From: Granulicella sp. S156
GTDB taxonomy: Bacteria > Acidobacteriota > Terriglobia > Terriglobales > Acidobacteriaceae
NCBI RefSeq assembly: GCF_009766105.1
Contig: NZ_LMUH01000022.1
Span: 638,082-702,081 of the forward strand
Reading direction: 5' to 3'
DNA length: 64,000 nt
Within the stretch, counting starts at the first letter, position 1; every line of letters begins with the position of its first letter. Positions 25,693 through 35,428 of this stretch are shown piece after piece. The position numbers were made by a program, and so were the translations under genes. The notes below the pieces were generated by a model. It made no database searches, was not told where the DNA came from, and saw nothing but the letters and a program-made list of their open reading frames with translations.

Positions 25693-26595
25693 CTACTTCA
25701 GAAACCCCTCCACCGCCGTATCCAGCTTCTCCGGCTGGTCATACATAATGAAGTGCCGCGAGTCGTCGATCCGCACCAGCTTCGTATTCGGCTTCGGGGC
25801 ATACGCCGTCGTATAGATCGTATCCACCTTCGCCGGGTCGGGTCCCTGCGCCGTGGCATCGTACGGATAGAGCATGAGCGTCGGCGTCTTGATCGTCGCC
25901 ATATCGCCGCGCAGGTCGGTCTGCAGATCCTCATACATTGCGTTGGCAAACACCGTACGGTCGCTCGCGATCGAACTTGCCACAACCAGTTTCTGTCCGT
26001 CCGCATTCTTTACCATCGCCGCCGCCATGGTCGGCTGCATCGCCGCAAACTGATCGGCCGGCGCGGCAATCAACTGCTGCCGTATCGCATCCGCCTGCGG
26101 TTTAACCGTCTCTACCGTAGCCGCAGGGTTGAATACCACCGCATAGAAGGGCAACGAGTCCACAATAATCAGCTTGCTCACATCCTCAGGATGCTTGTCG
26201 GCCAGCATCAACGTCAGCAGCCCACCCAACGAATGTCCCATCACCGCCGGGTGAATCTTCGTCGCGACAATATAAGCGTGCAGCTCCTCAACCACCGGTA
26301 CAAGGAACGCACCCGTCGCATTCGGCCCGGCAGGAGCACCGGCAAAGCCATCGATCTGCACAACGTGCAGCCGGTAGTTAGGAGCCAGCAGCTTGGCCTC
26401 CCCATCCCAAACAGCCTTTGAGCTTGCGAGCCCTGGGATCAGCACAACATCCGGCTTGCCCACCGTACCGGCATCCGTAATGGTGAAGCGTGTTGGCGTG
26501 AACGGTTTCGTTGCCTGCCCATGAGACGGCGCACACAGCAGAGCGATACCACCCAGAACAAAGGCGAGCGTAACGAGAAGACGGAGGATTTTCAT
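25693..26595 (-). CDS. Exported alpha/beta hydrolase
   Basis: A 300-residue alpha/beta hydrolase with a Sec signal (LVTLAFVLGGIALLCAPSHG). Nucleophile elbow GHSLGG, a likely catalytic Asp in TLMLYPYDAT, and the C-terminal catalytic His in DDSRHFIMYDQPEKL. Substrate unknown; periplasmic esterase-like. It follows a 61-residue membrane protein by 33 bases on the same strand. Confidence 0.88.
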   Translation of the reverse strand: MKILRLLVTLAFVLGGIALLCAPSHGQATKPFTPTRFTITDAGTVGKPDVVLIPGLASSKAVWDGEAKLLAPNYRLHVVQIDGFAGAPAGPNATGAFLVPVVEELHAYIVATKIHPAVMGHSLGGLLTLMLADKHPEDVSKLIIVDSLPFYAVVFNPAATVETVKPQADAIRQQLIAAPADQFAAMQPTMAAAMVKNADGQKLVVASSIASDRTVFANAMYEDLQTDLRGDMATIKTPTLMLYPYDATAQGPDPAKVDTIYTTAYAPKPNTKLVRIDDSRHFIMYDQPEKLDTAVEGFLK

Positions 26596-26628
26596 AAATT
26601 GGTTTCCTTCTAGGATGGAAAAAGTTCG

Positions 26629-26814
26629 CTATAAACCGCGGCGTTGCTTGTGTGCAGCTAAGAACATCGACGCCATATACGCGAGTATTCCTGCGATACG
26701 CAAGATATGGTCCCACGGTCTTTCATTCACCACATACTGGGCCATCATGAAGAACAAAATAGCGGCATAGGCCACGCGCAACTCAGACGACCACTTGCGA
26801 TCGAGACTCATCAT
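26629..26814 (-). CDS. Small two-helix membrane protein
   Basis: A 61-residue protein with two hydrophobic segments (AYAAILFFMMAQYVV and ILRIAGILAYMASMFLAA) and a basic end. GGAGTAGGGAAATG on the minus strand gives a good ribosome binding site for the first or second Met (MMSL). It sits between the XRE regulator and the exported hydrolase, so it may be co-transcribed. Confidence 0.6.
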   Translation of the reverse strand: MMSLDRKWSSELRVAYAAILFFMMAQYVVNERPWDHILRIAGILAYMASMFLAAHKQRRGL

Positions 26815-26889
26815 TTCCCTACTCCTTAGCGTGATAGATTCACAACCTGATCGTTAGTGGAACGTGTCAGCAAAGCAACCTGACATTTG

Positions 26890-27084
26890 TCACACATCGT
26901 CCTGGAAGATCTCTTCAATCCGCTGCCCAAACAGCCGCGCCAATTTGAACGCCAGCGGCAGCGACGGATCATACTTCCCCGTCTCAATCGCGTTCACACT
27001 CTGCCGTGAGACCTCCAGCTTGTCCGCCAGATCTGCCTGCGACCATGCGCGCTCGGCCCGCAGCACGCGCAGACGGTTATTCAT
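26890..27084 (-). CDS. XRE-type HTH regulator, minimal
   Basis: A 64-residue single HTH_3 domain protein: MNNRLRVLRAERAWSQADLA, then DKLEVSRQSVNAIETGKYDPS, as in short YozG/Cro-like regulators. The start at 27084 overlaps the end of the upstream membrane gene by 8 bases. Together they look like the frequent XRE-plus-membrane-protein pair. Confidence 0.9.
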   Translation of the reverse strand: MNNRLRVLRAERAWSQADLADKLEVSRQSVNAIETGKYDPSLPLAFKLARLFGQRIEEIFQDDV

Positions 27085-27484
27085 CGGCAGGTACCCGGTT
27101 CGCAACACGATACGAGAGCTTCGCGGCAAGCGCGAAAACGTAGAGCGCAAAGAGCTCGCTGAACGGAAAGAACTGGCCCTTCCAACCGAAGATGTGCAGA
27201 AAGCCAGAGAACAGGTTCGCGATCACCATGCCTGCGGTACCCCACAGAAGACAGCGAACAACGAGATCACGCTTGTATTCATCCTTTTCGTTCCGCAAAT
27301 ATTGGCCCGTCAGGGATATAGCGCCGAGGAACGGGAGCACCGGGAGGGCCGCCAGCACCCATAGCACGATGCCTGTGGGATGGATCCGATAGGCAACAAA
27401 ATCGACGACGGAAAACAAAACAAGGTAACCACTCATCACGATCAAATTCCGCCTCATGTACTTCCGTGCTGCAGGACTCTTCAT
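27077..27484 (-). CDS. Four-helix membrane protein paired with the XRE regulator
   Basis: A 135-residue protein with about four transmembrane segments (LIVMSGYLVLFSVVDFVAY, VLWVLAALPVLPFLGAISL, CLLWGTAGMVIANLFSGFL, FSELFALYVFALAAKLSY). Start at 27484 (MKSPAARKYMRRN), with GGAAGCAAG upstream. It overlaps the XRE gene by 8 bases, so the regulator is probably translated from the same message. Confidence 0.75.
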   Translation of the reverse strand: MKSPAARKYMRRNLIVMSGYLVLFSVVDFVAYRIHPTGIVLWVLAALPVLPFLGAISLTGQYLRNEKDEYKRDLVVRCLLWGTAGMVIANLFSGFLHIFGWKGQFFPFSELFALYVFALAAKLSYRVANRVPADE

Positions 27485-27676
27485 GTCTTGCTTCCTTTCC
27501 TTTATGACAAGCAAACTTTACGACAAGTCTCCTTGTCACGTCAAGCCTCTTTTGCGAAAAATCATCTTTTACGGCAAAGCCCAACAGAATGCGCGGCTCT
27601 CCCTCAAGATTGCCGGCTTATAAATCTTCAAGACGATTTGGTTTCCCGCTCACACCTGATTACGCTTAGAGGTGAC

Positions 27677-28987
27677 ATGAACGTCAACTTCGCCGAGCGC
27701 GCTCACAACCACAACTGGAAACTCGATCCCATCGTGCGTTCGCTGCTCGATACAGACTTCTACAAACTGCTGATGCTGCAGTTCATCTGGAAGAACTTCC
27801 CCACAATCCCCGTGACCAGCGAGATCTACAACCGCACCGTAAAAGTCCGGCTGGCCGACCGCATCTCCGCAGTCGCTCTGCGCGAGCAACTGGAGCACGT
27901 ACGCGGCCTCCGCTATCGCCGGTCGGAACTCGTATGGCTGGCCGGCAACACCTTCTACGGCGTACGTCAGATCTTCCAGCCAGACTTTCTCGAATGGCTC
28001 GAGAACGACTTCCGCCTCAGCGATTACGAAATCCACGAGCAGGACGGCCAACTTGTCATCCGCTTCTCCGGCCTGTGGACCGAAGTCACCATGTGGGAGG
28101 TCTACTCGCTCGCCATCGTCAGCGAGATGAAGACACGCGCCGCCCTGGCGGATCTCTCCGAACTGGAACTCGATGTGCTCTACGCGCGCGCCAAGACGCG
28201 CCTCTGGAACAAGATCGAAAAACTGCGCGCCGTCGCAGGCCTGCGTCTCTCCGACTTCGGCACCCGCCGCCGCCACAGCTTTCTCTGGCAGGAGTACGCC
28301 GTCGAAGCGCTCTCCTCCGCGCTGGGCAGCCGGCTTAGCGGCACCTCGAACACAGCGCTCGCCTACAAGCACAACCTCGAAGCCATCGGCACCAACGCGC
28401 ATGAACTTCCAATGGCCATGGCCGCTATCGCCTCGCGCGGTTCCGACGAAGACCTGCGCCTCTCGCAGTACAAGGTGCTCGAACTCTGGCAGCGCAGCTA
28501 TGGCGGCGAGTTGCTCATCACGTTGCCCGACACCTTCGGCACAACGCAGTTTCTCCAGGGCGCACCCGATTGGGCGACTCGCTGGACCGGTGAACGCGCC
28601 GATTCCAAGGACCCCTTTATCGCCGGCGACGAGTACATCGCATGGCTGGTGCAACGCGGCCAGGACCCGCGCACCAAACGTTTCATCGCCAGCGACGGTC
28701 TTGACGTCGACACCATCATCGGCCTGCACAACTACTTCAATGGCCGCATTCGCTTCAGCGCCGGCTGGGGCACGCTGCTGACCAACGATTTTCGCAACTG
28801 CCACCCCCGCGGCGAAGACACCTTCGAGCCCATCAGCCTGGTCTGCAAAGTCACCAGCGCCGACGGCCGCCCCACGGTCAAGCTCTCCGACAACGCCAGC
28901 AAGGCCACCGGCCCCATCGAAGAGATCGCCCGCTACCGCCGCGTCTTCGGCAGCCCCGTCCTAGCCAAGGAGCCGGTACTGGTCTAG
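27677..28987 (+). CDS. pncB: Nicotinate phosphoribosyltransferase
   Basis: A 436-residue enzyme joining nicotinate and PRPP to NaMN in NAD salvage. Visible: SLLDTDFYKLLMLQFIWKNF at the N-terminus, FGTRRRHSFLWQEYAVEAL (with the conserved RRRHS-type segment), LSGTSNTALAYKHNLEAIGTNAHEL with the catalytic His, and IASDGLDVDTIIGLHNYFNGRI near the PRPP site. The start at 27677 has GAGGTG about 6 bases upstream; the longer open frame upstream has no family similarity. Confidence 0.94.
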   Translation: MNVNFAERAHNHNWKLDPIVRSLLDTDFYKLLMLQFIWKNFPTIPVTSEIYNRTVKVRLADRISAVALREQLEHVRGLRYRRSELVWLAGNTFYGVRQIFQPDFLEWLENDFRLSDYEIHEQDGQLVIRFSGLWTEVTMWEVYSLAIVSEMKTRAALADLSELELDVLYARAKTRLWNKIEKLRAVAGLRLSDFGTRRRHSFLWQEYAVEALSSALGSRLSGTSNTALAYKHNLEAIGTNAHELPMAMAAIASRGSDEDLRLSQYKVLELWQRSYGGELLITLPDTFGTTQFLQGAPDWATRWTGERADSKDPFIAGDEYIAWLVQRGQDPRTKRFIASDGLDVDTIIGLHNYFNGRIRFSAGWGTLLTNDFRNCHPRGEDTFEPISLVCKVTSADGRPTVKLSDNASKATGPIEEIARYRRVFGSPVLAKEPVLV

Positions 28988-28989
28988 CT

Positions 28990-29066
28990 TTTGTTCTTGC
29001 CTTTGTCTGTTTTCGTCGTTGTCTGTTTTCGCTGTTGTTTGTTTTCGCTGTTGTCTGTTTTTCGTC
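28990..29066. repeat. Tandem T-rich short repeat after pncB
   Basis: Several imperfect copies of an 18-base unit, TTGTCTGTTTTCGCTG, run from about 29004 to 29064, followed by a GTCATCCTGAAGCGTAGC-type element. It lies in the 186-base gap before the S1/P1 nuclease gene. Non-coding. Confidence 0.7.
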
Positions 29067-29173
29067 GTCATCCTGAAGCGTAGCTGAAGGACCCCCGCAT
29101 TTCGTGTTGCCGCGGGTCCGTCAGTAGGCAACGCAACTCCATCTACCTACCTTCAATCCGTATACTGCCCATT

Positions 29174-30115
29174 ATGCAAAAGCTCTCCACCTTCACCCGC
29201 GCCGCCGTCGCGTCAGCCCTCATCAGCGTCCTCGCCTCACAACCCGCGTGGGCGTGGGGTTCGGATGGACATCGCATGATCAATCGTCTGGCCGCACAAT
29301 ATCTGCCTGCCGACGTACCTGCCTTCCTGCATAACGGCAATGCTCTCGACACCATGGACTACCTCGGCCCCGAGCCTGATCGCTGGCGTCAGCGCGACGC
29401 CGAACCTGAACTCGTCGCCACCCAGGCACCCGATCACTTCATCGACATGGAGTACGCCGATCTCGTCGGCACCTTCCCCAAGGCGCGTTACGACTTCATC
29501 CGCGTTCTCGCGGCCGCACAGCTCAAGCACCCCGATCTTCCACTCACACCCGAGAAGGTCGGCATGCAGCCCTGGCAGGTCGAAGAGGTCTGGCAGCGCC
29601 TGAAGGTCGACTTCCGCGAGTACCGCAAGCTGGTCGCTGCAAACAAAGACACCGCTCCGGTGCAGACTGCAATCCTCTTCAACGCAGCCTGGCTCGGCCA
29701 CTACGTCGGCGACGGCTCACAGCCGCTGCACACCACCATCCAGTACAACGGCTGGACCGGCCCCAACCCCAACGGCTACACCACCGACCACAAGATTCAC
29801 TCGCTCTTCGAGAGCGTCTACGTCAGCGCTAACATCAAGCCCGCCGACGTCGCACCGCTGGTCGCCGCCACGCAGCCCAAAACGATCGACGATGAGTGGA
29901 CCAACTATCTCGACTACCTGCGCCACACCAACTCGCTCGTAGAAAAGACCTACCAGCTCGAAAAGGCCGGTGGCTTCACCGACGCCGGCACACCGGAAGC
30001 AAAAGCCTTCACCGAAGAGCGCATCGCCGCCGGAGCCATCGAACTCCGCGACCTGATCTACTCCGCCTGGGTCCACAGCGCCGACCCCGTGCAGGAATAC
30101 CACGGACCACAATAG
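29174..30115 (+). CDS. Exported S1/P1-type nuclease
   Basis: A 313-residue protein; the signal peptide ends in AWA, leaving Trp28 as the mature N-terminus, which is the zinc ligand in P1/S1 nucleases. WGSDGHRMI, TMDYLGPEPDRWR, APDHFIDMEYADL, WLGHYVGDGSQPLHTT and HKIHSLFE supply the His/Asp ligands of the trinuclear zinc site. It degrades single-stranded DNA and RNA outside the cytoplasm and may feed nucleotides to the salvage genes in this window. Confidence 0.93.
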   Translation: MQKLSTFTRAAVASALISVLASQPAWAWGSDGHRMINRLAAQYLPADVPAFLHNGNALDTMDYLGPEPDRWRQRDAEPELVATQAPDHFIDMEYADLVGTFPKARYDFIRVLAAAQLKHPDLPLTPEKVGMQPWQVEEVWQRLKVDFREYRKLVAANKDTAPVQTAILFNAAWLGHYVGDGSQPLHTTIQYNGWTGPNPNGYTTDHKIHSLFESVYVSANIKPADVAPLVAATQPKTIDDEWTNYLDYLRHTNSLVEKTYQLEKAGGFTDAGTPEAKAFTEERIAAGAIELRDLIYSAWVHSADPVQEYHGPQ

Positions 30116-30210
30116 ACAGGAAACAGTTAACAGGAAACAGCAAACAGGCCGGCATTAGCCGGCTTTTCCTGTCCATTCTGTTTCCTGTTTGCTGTTTCCT
30201 GTTTGCTGCC
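30116..30210. terminator. Nested inverted repeat with intrinsic-terminator core
   Basis: An 18-base arm (30130-30147) and its exact reverse complement (30185-30202) flank a core GCCGGC-ATTA-GCCGGC hairpin (30148-30163) followed by TTTT. The arms consist of TTTCCTGTTTGCTG-type short repeats also found inside lhr and at 61.3 kb. The core is placed to terminate the S1/P1 nuclease transcript; the outer repeat is unexplained. Confidence 0.65.
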
Positions 30211-30224
30211 TCTATCCTTTGCTC

Positions 30225-31883
30225 ATGTCCACCGAAGCACCGCTTAACACCCCAGGCCACCTCTCCTCTCCCGATAAGCTCGTCAACCTGCCCCGCCTCG
30301 TAACAGCGTTCTACGCCAACCATCCCGATCCAGAGAACCCGGCACAGCGCGTCAGCTTCGGCACCAGTGGGCATCGCGGATCGTCGCTGAACTCCAGCTT
30401 CAACTACGGACACATCCTCGCCATCACCCAGGCCATCTGCGAGTTCCGCGCTGAGCAGAAAACTAACGGCCCGCTCTTCCTCGCACAGGACACTCACGCT
30501 CTCTCCGAGCCCGCCTTCACAACCGCGCTGGAGGTGCTCGCCGCCAACGGCGTGACCGTGATGATCGACAAGGACCTCGGCTACACACCAACCCCCGTGC
30601 TCTCGCACGCGATCCTTGAATACAACGGCAGCGGAGCAAAAGAACGCGCCGACGGCATCGTCATCACGCCCAGCCACAATCCACCCGAGGACGGCGGCTT
30701 CAAGTACAACCCACCCAACGGCGGCCCCGCCGACACGAGCGCAACCAAGTGGATTGAGAACCGTGCCAATGAACTCATCGCAGCCAAACTGCAGGGCGTC
30801 AGGCGCCTCTCGTTGGCAAAGGCTCTCGCCGCAGAGACGACACATCGCCACGACTTCATTACCGCCTACGTCAACGACCTCGCCAACGTCATCGACTTCG
30901 AAGCGCTGAATGGCACAGCCCTCAAACTAGCGGTCGACCCGCTCGGCGGCGCAGGCGTCCACTATTGGCCGCGCATCGCAGAGCAATATAAATTGCCTCT
31001 CGAAATTCTTAACCCCTACGTCGATCCAACCTTCCGCTTCATGACACTCGACTGGGACGGTCGCATTCGCATGGACTGCTCGTCACCCAACGCGATGGCC
31101 AGCGTAATCCATTTGCTCGCGGACAATGACAAGCTCGACCTTGCGTGGGCCTGCGACACCGACCACGACCGCCACGGTATTGTCACGCGGTCCTCAGGCC
31201 TGCTCAATCCCAACCACTATCTGGCCGTCTGCATTCAATATCTCTTCACGCACCGGCCACAGTGGTCGGCGCAGGTCGGCATCGGCAAGACACTCGTCTC
31301 GTCGAGCATCATCGACCGCGTGGCCAAGGGCCTCAACCGCCCGATGCTCGAAGTCCCCGTAGGCTTCAAGTGGTTCGTCGACGGCCTCATCGGAGGCCAG
31401 CTCGGCTTCGTCGGCGAAGAATCCGCCGGCGCAACCTTCTTGCGCCGCGACGGCACCGTCTGGACCACCGACAAAGATGGCCTCATCCTCGGCCTGCTGG
31501 CCGCCGAGATGACCGCCCGCACCGGTAAAGATCCCGGTCAGCACTACAACGAACTCACCGCCAAGTACGGCGCGCCGGTCTACCAGCGCATCGACGCGCC
31601 AGCCACCAAGGAAGAAAAAGCCAAGCTGGGCAAGCTCTCTCCCTCCCAGGTCACGGCAACCTCACTGGCAGGCGAACCCATCACCGCGATCCTCACCGAA
31701 GCCCCCGGCAACAAAGCCAGCATCGGAGGCCTGAAGGTCACCACCGAAAACGGCTGGTTCGCCGCCCGCCCCTCCGGCACAGAAGACGTCTACAAGATCT
31801 ACGCCGAAAGCTTCAACGGAGCAGATCACCTGAAAGAAATTCAAGCCGAAGCCAAAGCCTTAGTCAGCGCCGCCATCGCCTAA
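30225..31883 (+). CDS. pgm: Phosphoglucomutase
   Basis: A 552-residue alpha-phosphohexomutase of the PGM type, interconverting glucose-1-P and glucose-6-P. Phosphoserine loop is in [11 protein letters not shown], metal loop in [12 protein letters not shown], the sugar-binding loop in [10 protein letters not shown], and the phosphate-binding loop in [12 protein letters not shown]. The start at 30225 (MSTEAPLN) is chosen over one 12 codons upstream. The upstream DNA is a repeat tract, so promoter position is unclear. Confidence 0.96.
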   Translation: MSTEAPLNTPGHLSSPDKLVNLPRLVTAFYANHPDPENPAQRVSFGTSGHRGSSLNSSFNYGHILAITQAICEFRAEQKTNGPLFLAQDTHALSEPAFTTALEVLAANGVTVMIDKDLGYTPTPVLSHAILEYNGSGAKERADGIVITPSHNPPEDGGFKYNPPNGGPADTSATKWIENRANELIAAKLQGVRRLSLAKALAAETTHRHDFITAYVNDLANVIDFEALNGTALKLAVDPLGGAGVHYWPRIAEQYKLPLEILNPYVDPTFRFMTLDWDGRIRMDCSSPNAMASVIHLLADNDKLDLAWACDTDHDRHGIVTRSSGLLNPNHYLAVCIQYLFTHRPQWSAQVGIGKTLVSSSIIDRVAKGLNRPMLEVPVGFKWFVDGLIGGQLGFVGEESAGATFLRRDGTVWTTDKDGLILGLLAAEMTARTGKDPGQHYNELTAKYGAPVYQRIDAPATKEEKAKLGKLSPSQVTATSLAGEPITAILTEAPGNKASIGGLKVTTENGWFAARPSGTEDVYKIYAESFNGADHLKEIQAEAKALVSAAIA

Positions 31884-31914
31884 TCCCTCCCCCAACCGGG
31901 TGGGAAACACAACT

Positions 31915-31985
31915 GGGTGCCCCATCTTCGGCGCGTTTTTTGCGCCTAAGGTGGGCAGGAGCGGTAGCGCGACCGCTCCTGCCCC
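31915..31985. repeat. Dispersed repeat, GGGTGCCCCATCTTCG family, copy 3
   Basis: Third copy of the element, starting CTGGGTGCCCCATCTTCG, with the GGCGCGTTTTTTGCGCC hairpin and a variant right part (GCGGTAGCGCGACCGC). It lies between pgm and the first VWA protein. Confidence 0.75.
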
Positions 31986-32061
31986 TGCAAGTCCCGCAAC
32001 GTCTCTTTATCAAAGGCCAGGCAGTCGTTTCGCACTTCCATTCGTCCTACGATGGAAGGCC

Positions 32062-33132
32062 ATGCAAAACATTCCCGAGCTCCGTGACCGTCTCCCTCTC
32101 GCCCGAGAAGCATGCGTTCTGCTCGCACTCGCCTTGCCCGCCGCAGCCCTGTCCCAAAACCCAACTCCCAGCAACGCCCCAACCGCACCCTCCATCACCA
32201 CAACCTCAACCCTGGTCATCGTGCCTGCGCTTGTCCGCGATTCATCCGGCCAGCTCCTCCACACCCTCCACGCCTCCGACTTCCTGCTCACCGATAACGG
32301 CGTTGCGCAGCACGTCTCTCTCGAAGAAACCGAGCACCAGCCACTCTCCGTCGTCGTCCTCCTGCAGACCGGCGGGGCTGCCGCACGGCAGTTCCCCAGT
32401 TACGCCAAACTGGGCACGATGCTCTCCTACATGATGAACGACTCCCCACACCACATCGCGATGGTTACCTTCGACAGCCAGCCCGAATACCTCTGGGACT
32501 TCACCAAAAACGTCGCTGACCTCGACGATGGTTTCACCCAGCCCGATCCCGGCGACGATGGTGCAGCGATCCTCGACGCCGTCAGCCAGGGCATAGATCT
32601 CCTAAAGCAGCAGCCTCCTGAAACGCGCCGCATTCTCATCCTCGTCAGCCAGACCCACGACGAGGGTAGCCGCGCCCGCGCTGAAGACATCGTCCGCAGC
32701 CTCGGCGAGAACAACATCACCATCGAGTGCCTCACCTTCTCCCCGGAGAAAGCCTGGCTGAAAGACCAGTTCACTCAGCCACGTCACGAAAACGCGCCCT
32801 ACCAAATGTCGCCCGATCATCCGCCGATCATGGGAACCTTCGATCTCGGTGCACCTCTTAGCATCGCACTCAAGGCCATGCGCGCAGACACCTCTGCCAA
32901 CGTCGCTAAACTCTCGGGTGGCGAAGCCCTGCCGTTCGGATCAAAAGCCGAACTCGAACAGCAATTCGCTCTGCTCGCAAATCACTTTGCGAGTAGCTAC
33001 ACGCTCAGCTTCCGCCCGAGTTCGAAGCAGCCCGGCTTTCATTCCCTGCAGCTTCGCATCGCCGGCCAACCCGGCCTGAAGATCTCGGCTCGCAGCAGTT
33101 ACTGGGCGACAGACCCCAGCGCCACGAAGTAA
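32062..33132 (+). CDS. VWFA-related exported protein, paralogue 1
   Basis: A 356-residue protein with a signal peptide (MQNIPELRDR..., LALALPAAALSQ) resembling the Acidobacteria VWFA-related TIGR03436 family: TSTLVIVPALVRDSSGQLLH, ASDFLLTDNGVAQHVSLEE, then a VWA domain with VTFDSQPEYLWDFT and RRILILVSQTHDEGSRA. The MIDAS DxSxS is replaced by QTGGA in VVLLQTGGAAARQF, so metal coordination by that motif is lost. The second copy at 33233 is highly similar, including DNA before the start. Confidence 0.85.
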   Translation: MQNIPELRDRLPLAREACVLLALALPAAALSQNPTPSNAPTAPSITTTSTLVIVPALVRDSSGQLLHTLHASDFLLTDNGVAQHVSLEETEHQPLSVVVLLQTGGAAARQFPSYAKLGTMLSYMMNDSPHHIAMVTFDSQPEYLWDFTKNVADLDDGFTQPDPGDDGAAILDAVSQGIDLLKQQPPETRRILILVSQTHDEGSRARAEDIVRSLGENNITIECLTFSPEKAWLKDQFTQPRHENAPYQMSPDHPPIMGTFDLGAPLSIALKAMRADTSANVAKLSGGEALPFGSKAELEQQFALLANHFASSYTLSFRPSSKQPGFHSLQLRIAGQPGLKISARSSYWATDPSATK

Positions 33133-33232
33133 TCCTCTGCCCGACCACTCCCACCCGTACAAACTTCGCCGCGTCTTTGTTATTAGAGCAGGTAGTCGTT
33201 TCATGCTTCCATTCGTCCTACGATGGAAGGCC

Positions 33233-34306
33233 ATGCAGAACGCTACCGATCTCAGCACCCGTCGTCCTCCCGCCCGAGAAGCATGCGTTCTCCTGCTGGC
33301 ACTCACGTTGCCCATCGCAGCCCTGTCCCAAAACCCAGCTCCCGCGAACGCCCCAACCTCGCCCTCCATCACCACCACTTCAACGCTGGTCATCGTGCCT
33401 GCGCTTGTCCGTGATGCATCAGGCCAGCTTCTCCACACCCTCCACGCCTCTGACTTCCAGCTCACCGACAACGGCGTTGCACAGCATATCTCTCTCGAGG
33501 ACACCGAACACCAGCCGCTCTCCGTCGTCGTTCTCCTGCAGACCGGCGGAGCGGCTGCACGGCAGTTCCCCAGTTACGCCAAACTGGGCACGATGCTCTC
33601 CTACATGATGGGCGACGTCCCACACCATATCGCGATGGTCAGCTTCGACAGCCAGCCCGAATACCTCTGGGACTTCACCAAAAACATCGCCGACCTCGAA
33701 GATGGGTTCGCTCATCCCGATTCAGGAGACAGTGGCGCCGCTATCCTCGACGCTGTCAACAAGGGCATCGACCTTCTCCGGCAGCAACCCCCTGAAACGC
33801 GCCGCATTCTTATCCTCGTCAGCCAGACCCACGACGACGGCAGTCGCGCCCGCGCCGAAGACATCATCCGCAGTCTCGGCGAAAACAACATCACCATCGA
33901 GTGCCTTACCTTTTTTCCGGAGAAGGCCTGGCTAAAAGACCAGTTCACGAAACCGCTCAACGAAAACCCGCTCTACCAACTGGGTCCCAATGGTCCGTGG
34001 CTCCTCCATACCATCAATCTCAGCGGGCCTCTTAGTATGGCGATCAAGGCCATGCGCACAGACACCTCTGCCACGATCGCCACACTCTCCGGTGGCGAAT
34101 CCCTGCCATTCACCTCAAAAGCAGAACTAGAACAACAATTCACACTGCTCGCAAATCACTTTGCCAGTAGCTACACGCTCAGCTTCCGTCCGAGTTCGAA
34201 GCAGCCCGGCTTTCATTCCCTGCAGCTTCGCATCGCCAGTCAAGCCGGCCTGCAGGTATCCGCTCGCAGCAGTTACTGGGCATCAGACCCCAGCGCCACG
34301 AAGTAA
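33233..34306 (+). CDS. VWFA-related exported protein, paralogue 2
   Basis: A 357-residue tandem duplicate of the 32062 gene: the same signal peptide style, ASDFQLTDNGVAQHISLED, VSFDSQPEYLWDFT and RRILILVSQTHDDGSRA. It keeps the altered MIDAS (QTGGA). The C-terminal SYTLSFRPSSKQPGFHSLQL is identical in both. Roughly 85 percent identical by eye; the upstream 50 bases are also duplicated. Function unknown. Confidence 0.85.
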   Translation: MQNATDLSTRRPPAREACVLLLALTLPIAALSQNPAPANAPTSPSITTTSTLVIVPALVRDASGQLLHTLHASDFQLTDNGVAQHISLEDTEHQPLSVVVLLQTGGAAARQFPSYAKLGTMLSYMMGDVPHHIAMVSFDSQPEYLWDFTKNIADLEDGFAHPDSGDSGAAILDAVNKGIDLLRQQPPETRRILILVSQTHDDGSRARAEDIIRSLGENNITIECLTFFPEKAWLKDQFTKPLNENPLYQLGPNGPWLLHTINLSGPLSMAIKAMRTDTSATIATLSGGESLPFTSKAELEQQFTLLANHFASSYTLSFRPSSKQPGFHSLQLRIASQAGLQVSARSSYWASDPSATK

Positions 34307-34398
34307 TCCTCTGCCCACCTATTGCCTGGAATGGGCGAGCCTCACACGCGCTAAAGGTGTCAGGTCTTGGCTATCATTCCAATCAGTAGGAGATACCC

Positions 34399-35289
34399 AT
34401 GAGAAGTTCCACGTTCGTACTGATCCTCGGCGCGCTTTTCTGTGCAAGGATGGCTGCACAAGTGCCGCTCTCTCCCGCTGGCGATGGCCACCTTACCGTT
34501 CCTGTTGCAGTCAATGGATCCGGCGCATTCCCCTTCATACTCGATACCGGAGCGGATGGGACCGCGGTGTATCACTGGTTTGCCGAGCAGCAGCACTTCC
34601 CTCCCGGCAAATCGGAAGAGTTGGTAGGGCAGACCGGAAATTCTCTTGTGTCAACGTACAAATTGAAGTCGATCACCCTGGATGGCCGAAGCCTTCGCGA
34701 TGTCGTCGCGGACGAGCTTTCGAATAGACACGACGAGGGCAAGCAGGCCGGCATCGCCGGCAACGACATCATGGATGGAGCCATTGCCATCTTTGATTTC
34801 CCCTGCCACACCGTTCAGTTGATTCCGAAACCCCTCGACATGCGCAAGTTGCTGGGTGGCAACATACTCCCCGTACAGGCAGGGCCGGTGAAAGAAGGAA
34901 CAGAGTTGACATTGCCTGTCACGATAAACGGCGTGAAAGGGCTAGCGGTGTTGGATACCGGTTCCAGAGATACGCGCATCAACTCGAAGTTTGCGGCCGC
35001 AGCGGGCATCGATCCCACGTCTGCGGATTTCAAGGTTGCAGACGTGATCTATGGATCGACCTCAAAGGCAATGCCTTCGAAAGTAGGTCCACTTGGCACG
35101 ATAGCCTTCGCCGGACTTGAAGTTCGGAACGTTCGCGGCAGGGTGATGGATCTCTCCAGTTACGAAACCTTCGGTATGGCGGATGCACCCGCGATGACGC
35201 TCGGAGCAGATGTGATGGGCGGATTTAAGTTGATCTACGATCACCAGGAAAAACGCGTATGGTTTCAGCCATCCACCTGCACCCACTGA
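34399..35289 (+). CDS. Exported two-lobe retropepsin-like aspartyl protease
   Basis: A 296-residue protein with a signal peptide (VLILGALFCARMAAQ). Two aspartyl active-site motifs are present, D49-TGADGT and D186-TGSRDT, each followed by a lobe with GG-type and VILD patterns, so it is an internally duplicated pepsin/retropepsin-like protease, similar to the 'Asp_protease_2' family. Start at 34399 follows GTAGGAGATACCC. The retropepsin lobes in one chain would form the active site without dimerising. Confidence 0.85.
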   Translation: MRSSTFVLILGALFCARMAAQVPLSPAGDGHLTVPVAVNGSGAFPFILDTGADGTAVYHWFAEQQHFPPGKSEELVGQTGNSLVSTYKLKSITLDGRSLRDVVADELSNRHDEGKQAGIAGNDIMDGAIAIFDFPCHTVQLIPKPLDMRKLLGGNILPVQAGPVKEGTELTLPVTINGVKGLAVLDTGSRDTRINSKFAAAAGIDPTSADFKVADVIYGSTSKAMPSKVGPLGTIAFAGLEVRNVRGRVMDLSSYETFGMADAPAMTLGADVMGGFKLIYDHQEKRVWFQPSTCTH

Positions 35290-35428
35290 GAGCACGTCCC
35301 AGCTATCGAGTAGGTTTAATAGGAATTCCGAGACGGATCCACGAAACAATTTCTGAAGGCTTTGCATCCCCGGTTGCCGTAGGATAGGGTGGAAAACACT
35401 CAATCCGTACCGCACCTAAGGAGCCTTC

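Noticed and set aside
27380-27676. The longer open frame upstream of pncB.
   Set aside because: No ribosome binding site and no family similarity; the pncB start at 27677 has GAGGTG.
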